From Phycisphaerales bacterium (GTDB lineage Bacteria; Planctomycetota; Phycisphaerae; UBA1845; Fen-1342): a DNA stretch of 64,000 bases. Under the pieces are notes generated by a model that worked only from the letters and a program-made list of their open reading frames with translations, made no database searches and had not been told where the DNA came from. The position numbers and the translations under genes are program-made. Of the stretch, positions 41,383 through 50,684 are shown piece by piece. The stretch lies in NCBI GenBank assembly GCA_022839625.1, contig JALHJL010000013.1, forward strand, positions 12,071-76,070, read 5' to 3'. Position 1 is the first letter of the stretch. Each line of letters starts with the position of its first letter.

Positions 41383-43962
41383 CTACACGTTCTTGGCGCG
41401 CGGTTTTGCCGCGCGGGCCGCCGGCTTCCGGGCGGGCCGCTTCGGCTTCGCAGCGCCCGCGCGGGTGACGTCGCCGTTGCGCGGCAGCTTGACCGGCGTC
41501 GGCGACACGTGCCAGATCCGCTCCGCATACTCGCCGACCGCCCGATCGCTGGAGAAGTGGCCCATCCGCGCGATGTTGAGGATGGTCGCGCGGGTCCACG
41601 CCGCCGGGTCGCGCCAGAGCGCGTCCGCGCGCTCGTGCGCTTCGAGATACGACAGGATGTCCGCCAACAGCAGATAGTAGTCGCGCTCGTGCGTCAGCCA
41701 CTCCAGCACCGGGCGGAACAGCGTCGGCGTTTGCGGGCTGAAGGCGCCCTCCGCAATCGCGTCGAGCGCCTGCCGCACCGCCGCATGGCCCACGTAGGTC
41801 TCCCACGGACGGTGATTCGGGCGCTGCTCCGCGACCTGCTCGGCGGTGAGACCGAACAGGAAGAAGTTCTCGGGCCCCACCGCGTCGCGAATCTCGATGT
41901 TCGCACCGTCGAGCGTGCCGATCGTCAGGGCGCCGTTCAGCGCGAACTTCATGTTGCCGGTCCCCGAGGCCTCCGTGCCCGCCGTCGAAATCTGCTCCGA
42001 CAGGTCGGCCGCGGGGATGATCTGCTCGGCCAGCGAAACGCCGTAGTTCGGGACAAACAGCACGGCCAGCTTGCCGTGCAGGCGCCGGTCGCGGTTGACG
42101 GTCGCGGCGACGTCGTTGATCAGCTTGATAATGAGCTTGGCGCGGAAGTAGGCGGGGGCCGCCTTGGCCCCGAAAATGACCACGCGGGGGACCACGTCCG
42201 CCTCCGGGTGGGCCAAAATGTGCTGGTAACGGATCACCACGTGCAGCAGATTGAGGAGCTGCCGCTTGTATTCGTGCAGCCGCTTCACCTGCACGTCGAA
42301 AAGCGCGTCCGGCGAAACGGACGCACCCGTGCGTCTCTGAAGCGCGGCGAGCAGACGCTGCTTATTGTCGCGCTTGATCGCACGCAGCTCGGCGTGCAGC
42401 TTGGGGTCGTCGGCGTGCTTCTCCAATTGCCGCAACCGGTCGAGATCGGTGATCCACGCCGAGCCGATCCGCCGGGTGATCGCCGCCGCCAGCTTCGGGT
42501 TGGACGCCAGCAGCCAGCGCCGCGGCGTCACGCCGTTGGTCACGTTGGTGAACTTTTTCGGCCACAGTTCGGCGAAGTCGGGAACGACCCGCGAGCGCAG
42601 GAGGTTGCTATGGAGAGCGGCAACGCCGTTGACCTTGTGGCTGCCGATGATGGCCAGGTGGGCCATCTGTACGGTCTGGACGGGGCCTTCCTGGATGAGG
42701 GACAAGCTCCGGCGGCGTGCTTCGTCGTCCGGCCAGCGCTGCTGCACCTCGCCGTCCAGGAAACGCTGATTGAGTTCGAAGATGATTTGCAGGTGCCGCG
42801 GCAGAACCCGCCGCATCAGCGGCACGGGCCACTTCTCGAGCGCCTCGGAAAGCAGCGTGTGGTTCGTGTAGGCGAAGGTGTTGCGGGTCAGCTCCCAGGC
42901 CCGGTCCCAGGGCAGCCCCCGCTCATCGACGAGGATGGACATCAGCTCGGCGACGGCCAGCGCGGGGTGCGTGTCATTGAGCTGGATCGCGACCTTGTCC
43001 GGAAACGCATCGAAGGAGTCGTGGCTCTTCTCGTAGCGCCGGATCACGTCGCTGAGCGTGCAGGCGACGAAGAAGTACTGCTGGGCCAGCCGCAGCTCGC
43101 GGCCGGCGTCCGTCTCGTCGCTCGGATACAGCACCTTGGTGATGGTCTCGCTGAGCGCCTGCTCGCGCACCGCCTCCACGTAGCCGCCGCGGTTGAACGC
43201 CGCCAGATCGAAGTCGGACGAGGCGCGCGCCGACCAGAGCCGCAGTAGGTTGACCGTGTTGGAGCCGTAGGCCACGATCGGAATGTCGTAGGGCAGGCCG
43301 ATCACCATGCGGTAGCCGCGCCACATCGGACGGTACCGCCCCTTCGCGTCCGTCTGCTCCTCCACGTGACCGTAAAGCCGCACCGGACACGCGAACTCCG
43401 GGCGCGGGATTTCCCACGGCGAGCCGAAACGCAGCCAGTAATCCGGCCGCTCCACCTGCCAGCCCTGGACGATCTCCTGCTGGAAGATGCCGTATTCGTA
43501 GCGCAGCCCATACCCGTACACCGGCAGCCCCAGCGTCGTCGCCGAATCCAGATAACACGCGGCCAGCCGCCCGAGCCCGCCGTTGCCGAGCCCGGCATCC
43601 GGCTCCAGCTCGCAGATTTGCTCCAGGTCCAGCCCGAGCTGTGCCAGCCGCGCCTGGCATTCCTCGTGCAGCCCGAGACAGACCAGGTTGTTCCGCAGCA
43701 GCCGGCCGAGCAGGTACTCGAGCGACAGGTAGTAGACCCGCTTGACGTCGCGTTCGTGGTAGGTGCGCTGGGTCGCGATCATGCGTTCGACAATCTGATC
43801 GCGGACCGCCAGCGCCAGGCTCACGAACTGGTCGTAGGGTTGGGCTGTCTCCCACGCTTCGCCCTGGGTGAAATGGAGATGGTGCAGGAAGCGGTCCATG
43901 AGGAGGCCGGCCGCCGGGGTCGCTGCGCGGGCCGGTGCAGCGCGTGACGCTCGTTTGTTCAT
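41383..43962 (-). CDS. glgP: Glycogen/starch alpha-glucan phosphorylase
   Basis: 859 residues from ATG 43962 (AGGAGG 9 bases upstream). It releases glucose-1-phosphate from alpha-1,4-glucan using pyridoxal phosphate. RVYYLSLEYLLGRLLRNNL, ELEPDAGLGNGGLGRLAACY, IQLNDTHPALAVAELM, TNHTLLSEALEKWP and the PLP-site region TAGTEASGTGNMKFALNGAL are all present. The last 35 residues are a Lys/Arg/Ala/Pro-rich tail (KPKRPARKPAARAAKPRAK) absent from typical enzymes. The tail may bind acidic polymers or be a lineage trait. Confidence 0.96.
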   Translation of the reverse strand: MNKRASRAAPARAATPAAGLLMDRFLHHLHFTQGEAWETAQPYDQFVSLALAVRDQIVERMIATQRTYHERDVKRVYYLSLEYLLGRLLRNNLVCLGLHEECQARLAQLGLDLEQICELEPDAGLGNGGLGRLAACYLDSATTLGLPVYGYGLRYEYGIFQQEIVQGWQVERPDYWLRFGSPWEIPRPEFACPVRLYGHVEEQTDAKGRYRPMWRGYRMVIGLPYDIPIVAYGSNTVNLLRLWSARASSDFDLAAFNRGGYVEAVREQALSETITKVLYPSDETDAGRELRLAQQYFFVACTLSDVIRRYEKSHDSFDAFPDKVAIQLNDTHPALAVAELMSILVDERGLPWDRAWELTRNTFAYTNHTLLSEALEKWPVPLMRRVLPRHLQIIFELNQRFLDGEVQQRWPDDEARRRSLSLIQEGPVQTVQMAHLAIIGSHKVNGVAALHSNLLRSRVVPDFAELWPKKFTNVTNGVTPRRWLLASNPKLAAAITRRIGSAWITDLDRLRQLEKHADDPKLHAELRAIKRDNKQRLLAALQRRTGASVSPDALFDVQVKRLHEYKRQLLNLLHVVIRYQHILAHPEADVVPRVVIFGAKAAPAYFRAKLIIKLINDVAATVNRDRRLHGKLAVLFVPNYGVSLAEQIIPAADLSEQISTAGTEASGTGNMKFALNGALTIGTLDGANIEIRDAVGPENFFLFGLTAEQVAEQRPNHRPWETYVGHAAVRQALDAIAEGAFSPQTPTLFRPVLEWLTHERDYYLLLADILSYLEAHERADALWRDPAAWTRATILNIARMGHFSSDRAVGEYAERIWHVSPTPVKLPRNGDVTRAGAAKPKRPARKPAARAAKPRAKNV

Positions 43963-44363
43963 CGCTCGTGACCTCCTCAATTCCGCCGCAAACCCGAACT
44001 ACGCGGGCGCGCCGCCGCGCTCTTACTACCGGGAGCGGAAAAGGTGTGACATGCCAGAGCCGCCGTGCAGCAGCACTTCCGCGTCAGAATTCCATTGGGA
44101 TGCCACACATTAATCGCTCCCAGCAGTAAGTCTCTTCGTGCGCAGTCTGCATGGAAACAGCCCGGCGTGCAAGGCGGCGCTGCCCAAGACGTGCCGACCG
44201 CGGAGCCAAGACGGGGCGCCTGGTGTGGCGGGTGCTCGGCGAGGATTTCGTTCGGCTCGAAGAACGTCGGACACGGAGGTCCGACGCTACAGGCGACTCG
44301 CTGCGGCGAGCTCAGGTCCGACGCTACAGGCGTGTGGACTACCGAGACTTCTGTGGCGGACGG
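43963..44363. repeat. Intergenic gap with dispersed hairpin repeats
   Basis: No gene is seen. From 44265 to 44340 two copies of AGGTCCGACGCTACAGGCG flank GACTCGCTGCGGCGAGCTC, matching the unit at about 26520-26560. The part before 44200 shows nothing distinct. Confidence 0.6.
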
Positions 44364-44996
44364 TTAAGCGTCCTTGCTCGGACTTGGGTCCGGTGGCGGG
44401 CTCTCGGCCGGCGGCTTCTTCGGAAAAGGCTGGTCCGTCAGCGCCAGCCGCATCTCGTCCGCGCGCGGGCGCCCCAGCTCGACCCACTCCGCCCGCCGCG
44501 CCTCCACCCAGGCGGGCACCGCCCCCTTCTGCATCCAGATCGGCTGGGGCGTACGCAGACCCTGTGCGGCGAGCTCGGTGAACTCGACGATGCTGCTTCG
44601 GCGGTCGTAGCCGGACAGGTCGTGCACGTTGCCCATGTGCAGGCATTGCGTCGGGCAAGGCTCGCAGCACAGGCCGCAGAACATGCACTTGGAGTAATCG
44701 ATGGCCCAGCGCACCATCGCCCCGCCCCGCGAAATCCCGGTCGCCCGGTCGATCTTGCGCGGCCCCGCGTTCTCGATGTAGATGCAATCGACCGGGCACG
44801 CCCGCGCACACGCGCCGCAGGCACTGCACTTCTCGATCTCGTACCAGTGGAACCCACGGAAGCGCGGCTGGAGCACCGGCGGCCGGTCCGGGTACTGCAC
44901 CGTGACCGTGCGGGCGAAGCAGTACTTGAGCGTGATCTGCATGCCGATGCGGATCGTGTTCAACGCCTGATATATGCTGTGCAGATGCCGTCTCAT
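44364..44996 (-). CDS. nuoI: NuoI-like 2x[4Fe-4S] ferredoxin
   Basis: 210 residues. Two ligand sets, CSACGACARACPVDC and CMFCGLCCEPCPTQC, in the NuoI context (TVQYPDRPPVLQPRFRGFHW and YEIEKC before the first, VRWAIDYSKC before the second). An N-terminal amphipathic helix (HSIYQALNTIRIGMQITLKY) is typical for NuoI attached to complex I. The C-terminal 35 residues are Pro-rich. No other nuo gene is adjacent, so it either serves a distant complex I or the divergent Dsr-like redox genes. Confidence 0.9.
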   Translation of the reverse strand: MRRHLHSIYQALNTIRIGMQITLKYCFARTVTVQYPDRPPVLQPRFRGFHWYEIEKCSACGACARACPVDCIYIENAGPRKIDRATGISRGGAMVRWAIDYSKCMFCGLCCEPCPTQCLHMGNVHDLSGYDRRSSIVEFTELAAQGLRTPQPIWMQKGAVPAWVEARRAEWVELGRPRADEMRLALTDQPFPKKPPAESPPPDPSPSKDA

Positions 44997-45271
44997 CGTT
45001 CGCCATACCTCACGCCGGAACAGGTCGCCGCTGCTTCACGTGATGGTAGCGGCGCGCGAGACCCGGGGCCAGCCGGCGGCCCGGGCGGCGCAGGCAGCAG
45101 CCGGCGATGAACCGGGTAATTCGGGCCGGATACGGCCGGAGTTGAGGCGACGGGCGCACGGATCGGAGGGCCCGTCCGCGGCCCCCGAGGACGCGCGGCT
45201 ACCGCTCAGCTCGGCAATCCAGTACAGTGGCACAACGTTCAGCCCGCAGTGCGCGCTGCCAGGAGGCAAAC

Positions 45272-45580
45272 GTGGAAGTCGGCGGCAAACAGATCGATTT
45301 CGACAAAGACGGCTTCATGACCGACCCGGGCTTGTGGGATGAGCAGGTCGCGTCGACCATCGCCGGTGAGGAGGGCATCGCGGAGATGTCCGACAAGCAC
45401 TGGGGGATCGTGAACTTCATTCGCACCTACTGGCAACAGCACGACCTCGCGCCGCCGGTACGCCTCATCTGCAAGGAGGTCGGCGTCAGCGTCCGCGAGA
45501 TCTACAAGCTCTTCACCTCCGGCCCCGCGCGCGGGGCCTGCCGCGTGGCCGGTCTGCCCAAGCCCGACGGCTGCGTGTAA
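45272..45580 (+). CDS. dsrC: DsrC-family sulfur-carrier protein
   Basis: 102 residues from GTG 45272 with AGGAGG 5 bases upstream. VGGKQIDFDKDGFMTDPGLW, HWGIVNFIRTYWQQHDLAPP, VRLICKEVG and LFTSGPARGACRVAGLPKPD and GCV are DsrC signatures. Both C-terminal cysteines are present, ten residues apart (ACRVAGLPKPDGCV), as in true DsrC rather than TusE, which keeps only the last. The pair can form a trisulfide/disulfide read by DsrK. It heads the DsrC-DsrM-DsrK-like cluster. The divergent gap 44997-45271 shows no other gene. Confidence 0.92.
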   Translation: MEVGGKQIDFDKDGFMTDPGLWDEQVASTIAGEEGIAEMSDKHWGIVNFIRTYWQQHDLAPPVRLICKEVGVSVREIYKLFTSGPARGACRVAGLPKPDGCV

Positions 45581-45604
45581 CGCCTGACACGGACGCCCGC
45601 CCAC

Positions 45605-46246
45605 ATGGACCCCTGGTTGAGCGTTTCTATCCGGCTTGTCGCGCTCCTGAGCAGCGCATGGGCAGCCGTTGCCCTGACCGTCCAGGTGCTGTGGACCCGG
45701 GGCAGCGGTCGCCGCGACTACAGCCGGCCGGCGGGGAGCCCGTGGCGCGCGGTCTGGTACAGCTTCACGACGGGCATGATGCCGGCCCGCAAGGAGTCTG
45801 CTCGGCTCCATGCGGCGGAGTTTGCCCTCGGGCTGGTCTTGCACGTGGGTGTCCTGACCTGCCTCCTGGGGCTGGGGCTGCTCGTGGCCTCGCCCACAAC
45901 GGGCATACGCGTGCTGGCCGTCCTGCGCATTCCGGCCGCCGTCGCGTTGCTGGCGGGCATTTGTCTTCTACTCCGGCGGGCGATCTCGCCCGTGCTGCGC
46001 CGGCTGAGCACGCCCGACGACTACCTCGCGATCCTGGCCACCTGCGGGCTGCTTGCCTGTTGCGCCTTCCTGCCCGTGGACTCGCGCGGCCAGCTTGTTC
46101 GCCTGGTCTATTTCACGGCGCTGCTCGTGTACCTGCCGCTCGGCAAGCTGCGGCACGCGGTCTTCTTCTTCGTCTCACGCGGCAATTACGCCCGGCGCCT
46201 CGGCTACCGGGGCGTGTATCCGCCGGCCCGGGCCGCGACGGAGTAG
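45605..46246 (+). CDS. DsrM/HmeC-like cytochrome-b type membrane subunit
   Basis: 213 residues with about five membrane segments: VSIRLVALLSSAWAAVALTV, EFALGLVLHVGVLTCLLGLG, LAVLRIPAAVALLAGICLLL, YLAILATCGLLACCAFLPVD and LVYFTALLVYLPLGKLRHAV. Histidines in segments (HAAEFALGLVLH, KLRHAVFF) could ligate heme b, as in the nitrate-reductase-gamma fold. The spacing (24 bases after dsrC, 4 before the DsrK-like gene) marks an operon. It would pass electrons between quinone and the DsrK-like subunit. Confidence 0.75.
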   Translation: MDPWLSVSIRLVALLSSAWAAVALTVQVLWTRGSGRRDYSRPAGSPWRAVWYSFTTGMMPARKESARLHAAEFALGLVLHVGVLTCLLGLGLLVASPTTGIRVLAVLRIPAAVALLAGICLLLRRAISPVLRRLSTPDDYLAILATCGLLACCAFLPVDSRGQLVRLVYFTALLVYLPLGKLRHAVFFFVSRGNYARRLGYRGVYPPARAATE

Positions 46247-46250
46247 CCGG

Positions 46251-47549
46251 ATGCCTGCGGACGACAAGACTCCCGCCGACATCGCGACCGCGGCCCGCGA
46301 GGCCCTGGTCCGCGTGGTGCGTGGTGCCGCGGCGTACCACCTGAACGCTTGCGTGCGCTGCGGCCTGTGCGGCGAAAGCTGCCACATCTACCGCGCCGAT
46401 CCGACGCCGGAGAATCTGCCCGCGGCCAAGGCGGCCAAGGTCGCCAGCCATTATCGCCGGTACTGCACGCTCGTCGGGCGCTACTTGCCAAGGCTCGTAG
46501 GGGCGCGGGACTTCACGTCCGCCGCGCTCGAAGAGCTGGTCGAGGCCGTCTATGGGCGGTGCACCGGCTGCGGCCGTTGCGGCCTCCATTGTTCGATCGG
46601 GCTGGACGTGGCGGCGATCATCCGCGCGGGCCGACACGTGCTGGCGTCGATCGGCATGGTCCCGGACGGGCTCCAGCGCACGGTCAGCAACCAGCTTGAA
46701 ACCGGCAACCAGATGGCCATTCCGCGGGACGAGCTGCTATCGACGGCCGAGTGGCTCTCCGAGGACCTCAAGCTGGAGCGCGGCGACGAGGCCGCCCGGG
46801 TGTACGTGGACCAGCCGGGGCAGCGGATCCTATACCTGGTCAATCCGCGCGAGGTCAAGTTCTTCCCGCTGTCGCTGATGGCGGCGGCGGGCGTCTTCCA
46901 CGCTGCCGGCGAACGCTGGACCATGTCGAGCAAGTTCTATGACGTGACCAACTACGGCTTCTACTCCGGCGATGATGATGCGGCGCGCGAGTTGACCCGG
47001 CGCGTGATGGAAGAAGCCCGGGCGCTTGGCGTGCAGGAAGTCATCCTCTCCGAATGCGGCCACGGATTCCGGTCGTTCCGCTGGGAAGGCCCCAACTGGC
47101 TCGGGCAGGAGTACCCGTTGCCCGTGCGCAGCGTCCTCGAATTGCTGGAGGAGTACCTTGCCGCCGGCCGGATCAAGGTCGACCCCGCCAAGAACTCCGC
47201 CCGTGTCACGCTCCATGATCCGTGCAACCTGGTGCGCTGGGGCGGCGTCAGCGAGCCGCAACGCCGCGTCCTCCACCAGGTCGTGCAGGACTTCGTCGAG
47301 ATGACGCCGAACCGGCAGGACAATTTCTGTTGCGGCGGCGGCGGGGGGATGCTGTCGATGAGCGAGTACGGCGATCGGCGGGTGGCGTCGGGCGCGACGA
47401 AGGCGGAGCAGATACGGGCGACCGGTGCCAGCATCGTGGCGACGCCGTGCCACAACTGCGCCGACCAGCTTCTGGAGTTGTCGAAGCGGTACAAGCTCGG
47501 GGTGGAGATCCAGGCGGTGGTGGAGTTGGTGTACTCCGCGCTCCTGTAG
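46251..47549 (+). CDS. DsrK/HdrD-like iron-sulfur subunit
   Basis: 432 residues from ATG 46251. Two [4Fe-4S] sites (CVRCGLCGESCHIYRADPTP, CTGCGRCGLHCSIG) are followed by CCG-type cysteine regions: SECGHGFRSFRWEGPNW, DPCNLVRWGGVSEPQRR, and DNFCCGGGGGMLSMSEYGDR with TPCHNCADQLLEL. This is the DsrK/HdrD layout, in which a noncubane cluster reduces disulfides. With the DsrM-like and DsrC proteins it probably links quinone to DsrC thiol redox. DsrAB are not in the window. Confidence 0.88.
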   Translation: MPADDKTPADIATAAREALVRVVRGAAAYHLNACVRCGLCGESCHIYRADPTPENLPAAKAAKVASHYRRYCTLVGRYLPRLVGARDFTSAALEELVEAVYGRCTGCGRCGLHCSIGLDVAAIIRAGRHVLASIGMVPDGLQRTVSNQLETGNQMAIPRDELLSTAEWLSEDLKLERGDEAARVYVDQPGQRILYLVNPREVKFFPLSLMAAAGVFHAAGERWTMSSKFYDVTNYGFYSGDDDAARELTRRVMEEARALGVQEVILSECGHGFRSFRWEGPNWLGQEYPLPVRSVLELLEEYLAAGRIKVDPAKNSARVTLHDPCNLVRWGGVSEPQRRVLHQVVQDFVEMTPNRQDNFCCGGGGGMLSMSEYGDRRVASGATKAEQIRATGASIVATPCHNCADQLLELSKRYKLGVEIQAVVELVYSALL

Positions 47550-47831
47550 CGGCCGGGCTCCGTACCGGCCGTCTTTGTAGCGGGTGTCCGACGGGCAGCG
47601 GCCGAGGCTGTCGCAAGAATCCCCACGTGCACCGGTGGCGGCCCGAGTGCATTCAGGCGGCTTGGGGGGTGAGAATCCCGTGGGCCGGGGTGCGAGAACG
47701 AACTCTCGCACCAGCGGCCCCGGCGGGCCAAGCGTGGAGGCTCGGTTCACGACCCGGCGCGCCCGGCCGCGGAACGGCCCGGCCTGGTCAGCCGGTCGCC
47801 GCGCAGCCCGGATCGGCCGGTCGCAGATCGG
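47550..47831. repeat. Intergenic repeats between redox and surface-protein genes
   Basis: No gene is seen. TGTAGCGGCCGGGCTCCGTA and TTTGTAGCGGGTGTCCGACG (47547-47597) belong to the dispersed family. The rest is GC-rich without a clear terminator. Confidence 0.5.
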
Positions 47832-49682
47832 CTACGGGCACGAGAGCGGGCCCGGGCACTCACAGCCGGTCCCGCACTGCGTCATCAGCGCCACGAACGG
47901 GTTGATGTCACCGAAGGACGCCTGCCCGTACGTTCCGTCGCAGTTGATATCGCCGTTCTCCGGTTCGCAGCCTGGGAAGGCCGCCTGCCACTGGCTGAAG
48001 TTCGACAAGTACAGGACGAAGGGGTTGATGTCGCCGAAGTCGATCGCCCCGTCGCAGTTCAGGTCGCCCAGGCACACGGACGGCCAGTTGAGCACGAGGG
48101 CGCTGCAGGAGTCGACGTAGACGCGCCCCGTCAGGGCGTTGCCTTTTTCAATGATGCTCACGAAGCGCGGGATCGCGCTCGTGCCGGCCGGCATCGTGTA
48201 GTCGATCGTCAGCGGAATCCAAATGTCGGTCGACGCGCCGGCATGGATCGTATTAGGACTGCCCGGCGGACCGATGTCGACGATGGGTGGAATGGTACCC
48301 AGCAGCCATTCAACCTTTACGCCGGCCCGCGGACCTTCTTCGTCGTTGAACGGATCGGTCGCTTTTGACCGGAGATACGCCGAGACGGTGAGCGTTTCGC
48401 CGCTCACGACGGGGATTTCCTGGAACACGCCGGCCACGCAGCTTCCAGAAATCTTGAGCACGTACGAGCCCTGGTGGGCCGGGACTTCAAACCGGTTCTT
48501 CCAGGCGGTGCAGTTGGAGCCGCCGAATTCGGTCCAGTTGTCCAAGCCGTTGGCACCGCCGGGTCCGAGCTCGAAGCTGGGGTTGAGCAACTGGTTCGTG
48601 CCGGGCACGCTGCCGCGTTCCGCAAAGGCCGAGTCGAAGTAGATCGGCCCGTTCGTGGTCGAAGTGTCGTCAGCAACCATGACGACGCGCGCCAGCGTCG
48701 CATCCTCGGGGACAACCGTGTCGTAGGTCACCAGGACCCACGTGTCCAGCGGATCGTCCTCGTCGAAGACCAGGTACTCCTCGGCGGGCGGGTTGCTGGC
48801 CGCCCACTCGAGCTTGATGCCGGCGCGGGACGTGCCGACCAACGGATCGATCGACGGGTTCCAGACGTAGGCGGTCATGAGCAGATGGTCGCCCGCGGAC
48901 AGCACCTTCGTGTTCTGGAACAGGCCGGAGTAGGCCTCGCGCACGCCGAGCTTCAGGCTGAAAGACCCGTCGTGAGCCACGTCGCCTGACTTCTCCTGGT
49001 CGTTGAAGCCCGTCCAGTAGTCGATGCCGATCGGACTTTGCCCGGCGCCAACTCCGGCGGTCTCGAAGTCGCCGTTGACGAGCAGATTAGGCCCGCTGTT
49101 GATGCTCAGGTACGCGTCGTCCCAGTAGACCGCGCCCCAGATGTTGCCGACCGACCAGTTCAGCCGGCACGTCACGCGGGCGCGCGCGGTGTTTGCGGGG
49201 GCCGTGAACGGCCCCAGCTCGGCCAGGACCCACGTATCCGCCGGCGAGCTCGCGTTGAACGGATAGGTCGACTGAGTGAACAGCGTGCTGCCGCCGGCGT
49301 TCAGGAACTCGAACACCAGGCCCGCGGACCCGCTACCGCCCAGCTTGTCGCCGGCGGGGCTGTACAGGTACACGTGGACCATTGCCGACTGGCCGGGCGT
49401 GACGCCCAGCACCTCCTGGTAGGCGCCGACGTAGGTATGGTCATTGTCGCCGAACGCCTTGAGGGCGTGGCCGTCCCCCGGCGGGACGAGATTCACCGTG
49501 GGCGAGCGCTCGATGTTGTTCCCGCCGAACTCCGTCCACTTGTCGGCGACCATGGGGTCGGGCGCGCCTGGGCCGTCTCCCAGCTCCATGCTGCCGTTCT
49601 TGAGAATCTCCTGCTGGGCCCAGAGCATGCCGGGCAGGGCCGCAAGCGCGGCCAGGACGACTATCAGCTTCCGCGTCTTCAC
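47832..49682 (-). CDS. Secreted multi-domain binding protein with dockerin-like C-terminus
   Basis: 616 residues. Signal MKTRKLIVVLAALAALPGML and WAQQ. Three repeated beta-sandwich modules of about 170 residues each begin with NGSMELGDGPGAPDPMVADK / NGDFETAGVGAGQSP / NPSFELGPGGANGLDNW. They resemble carbohydrate-binding modules. The C-terminus has two dockerin-like calcium loops: GDLNCDGAIDFGDINPFVLY and GDINCDGTYGQASFGDINPF. Such endings are frequent in planctomycete secreted proteins. It ends the PEP-CTERM/pseudopilin operon controlled from 51.6 kb, so it may bind glucan at the surface. Confidence 0.85.
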   Translation of the reverse strand: MKTRKLIVVLAALAALPGMLWAQQEILKNGSMELGDGPGAPDPMVADKWTEFGGNNIERSPTVNLVPPGDGHALKAFGDNDHTYVGAYQEVLGVTPGQSAMVHVYLYSPAGDKLGGSGSAGLVFEFLNAGGSTLFTQSTYPFNASSPADTWVLAELGPFTAPANTARARVTCRLNWSVGNIWGAVYWDDAYLSINSGPNLLVNGDFETAGVGAGQSPIGIDYWTGFNDQEKSGDVAHDGSFSLKLGVREAYSGLFQNTKVLSAGDHLLMTAYVWNPSIDPLVGTSRAGIKLEWAASNPPAEEYLVFDEDDPLDTWVLVTYDTVVPEDATLARVVMVADDTSTTNGPIYFDSAFAERGSVPGTNQLLNPSFELGPGGANGLDNWTEFGGSNCTAWKNRFEVPAHQGSYVLKISGSCVAGVFQEIPVVSGETLTVSAYLRSKATDPFNDEEGPRAGVKVEWLLGTIPPIVDIGPPGSPNTIHAGASTDIWIPLTIDYTMPAGTSAIPRFVSIIEKGNALTGRVYVDSCSALVLNWPSVCLGDLNCDGAIDFGDINPFVLYLSNFSQWQAAFPGCEPENGDINCDGTYGQASFGDINPFVALMTQCGTGCECPGPLSCP

Positions 49683-49692
49683 GGGGTCTCCT

Positions 49693-50553
49693 CTAGCGAT
49701 CTTCGAAGTCGTGGCCCGTCCTTGTCAAGCCCCATCCCCAAAACGGGCGGTTGCCGAAGCTGTCGCTATCTCGAAGTTGTGCACTGGGTATAGACTCGTC
49801 TGCTAGCAAGGGGTCATAGTACTTCTCGACCGGAATCCACTCGACGTGCGCGTCCAGAAACGCGAAATTGCTACCGCCCTTGTGGCGCAGCTTGTCTGGA
49901 TCGGGTGCGTCGAATTCAAATACACTGAACACCGCATCGCACATGACGACCGCCCGGTTCGGCACGGGGATCTGGCTGAGCCTGCCTCCGTTAATCGCTG
50001 GGAAATCCGAACCGCTGCTGAAATCCGCGTACCAATACTCGGTGTACAGATCGTTGATGTACTCGTTCGGGTACTTTTCCGGCTGGATTTGTGGCCACCA
50101 ACTCTCGTCGTACGCGCGGCCGTATTCCTCTGACGACTTCAGCACGAAGTAAAAACTCTTGGAACCAAGTGGTTTCCGCAAGTAAACTTGCACCCCGTTC
50201 TCGTCGTTAACCGACGGACATCGGAAGATCCGCAGGTCTTCTATGTACCTTCGGAAGCGAAATAGCTGCTGATACTGGTGAAACGGTGCGTTTACCGGCC
50301 CATTGCCGTACTTATCCGTTCCGAGGAGGTACGGCAGGCGGTCCGCGTTGTCCTGAACATAGTACGTCGTCGCCAGGCCCAGTTGGCGCATGTTTGAAGC
50401 GCAAACTGCGTCCTTCGCGTGCCTGCGGGCCGACCCGAGCGCGGGCAACAGGATGGAGATCAGCAGCGCGATGATGGCGACTACGACCAGCAACTCGATC
50501 AGCGTAAAGGCGCCCGCGCCGCGCCCGCGTCGTACACAACTGTGCCTGGCCAT
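49693..50553 (-). CDS. Type IV pseudopilin-like protein (prepilin N-terminal motif)
   Basis: 286 residues from ATG 50553 (GGAG 8 bases upstream). The leader GAGAFTLIELLVVVAIIALL is the prepilin cleavage/methylation motif with Glu at +5. The large C-terminal domain (MRQLGLATTYYVQDNADRLP ... HKGGSNFAFLDAHVEWIP) matches the planctomycete pseudopilin families with the H-x-G-G-x-N-x-x-F-x-D-G/A-H closing motif. It lies 10 bases before the dockerin-type gene. Expected in the envelope; the role is unknown but by location linked to glucan uptake. Confidence 0.9.
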   Translation of the reverse strand: MARHSCVRRGRGAGAFTLIELLVVVAIIALLISILLPALGSARRHAKDAVCASNMRQLGLATTYYVQDNADRLPYLLGTDKYGNGPVNAPFHQYQQLFRFRRYIEDLRIFRCPSVNDENGVQVYLRKPLGSKSFYFVLKSSEEYGRAYDESWWPQIQPEKYPNEYINDLYTEYWYADFSSGSDFPAINGGRLSQIPVPNRAVVMCDAVFSVFEFDAPDPDKLRHKGGSNFAFLDAHVEWIPVEKYYDPLLADESIPSAQLRDSDSFGNRPFWGWGLTRTGHDFEDR

Positions 50554-50588
50554 CCGTTGCACTCCGGCGCTTGCAACTCTCAGGGGAG

Positions 50589-50620
50589 GCGGGCCCGAAG
50601 GCCACGGTGCCCGGGCCCGC
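50589..50620 (-). terminator. Hairpin after the PEP-CTERM gene
   Basis: GCGGGCCC (50589-50596) and GGGCCCGC (50613-50620) form an 8-bp perfect stem with internal pairing, 65 bases past the PEP-CTERM stop. No T-run follows, so it may attenuate transcription or stabilise mRNA between unequal operon parts. Confidence 0.45.
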
Positions 50621-50684
50621 GTTCCACGATCCGTCTCTTACTACACGCCGTCGCCGGCTGCATCCTGCGGCCGACGCTTGGGAC

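Noticed and set aside
44364..47549. A complete dissimilatory sulfite reductase locus
   Set aside because: Only DsrC-, DsrM- and DsrK-like genes are visible. No DsrAB, DsrD or Apr genes are in the window.
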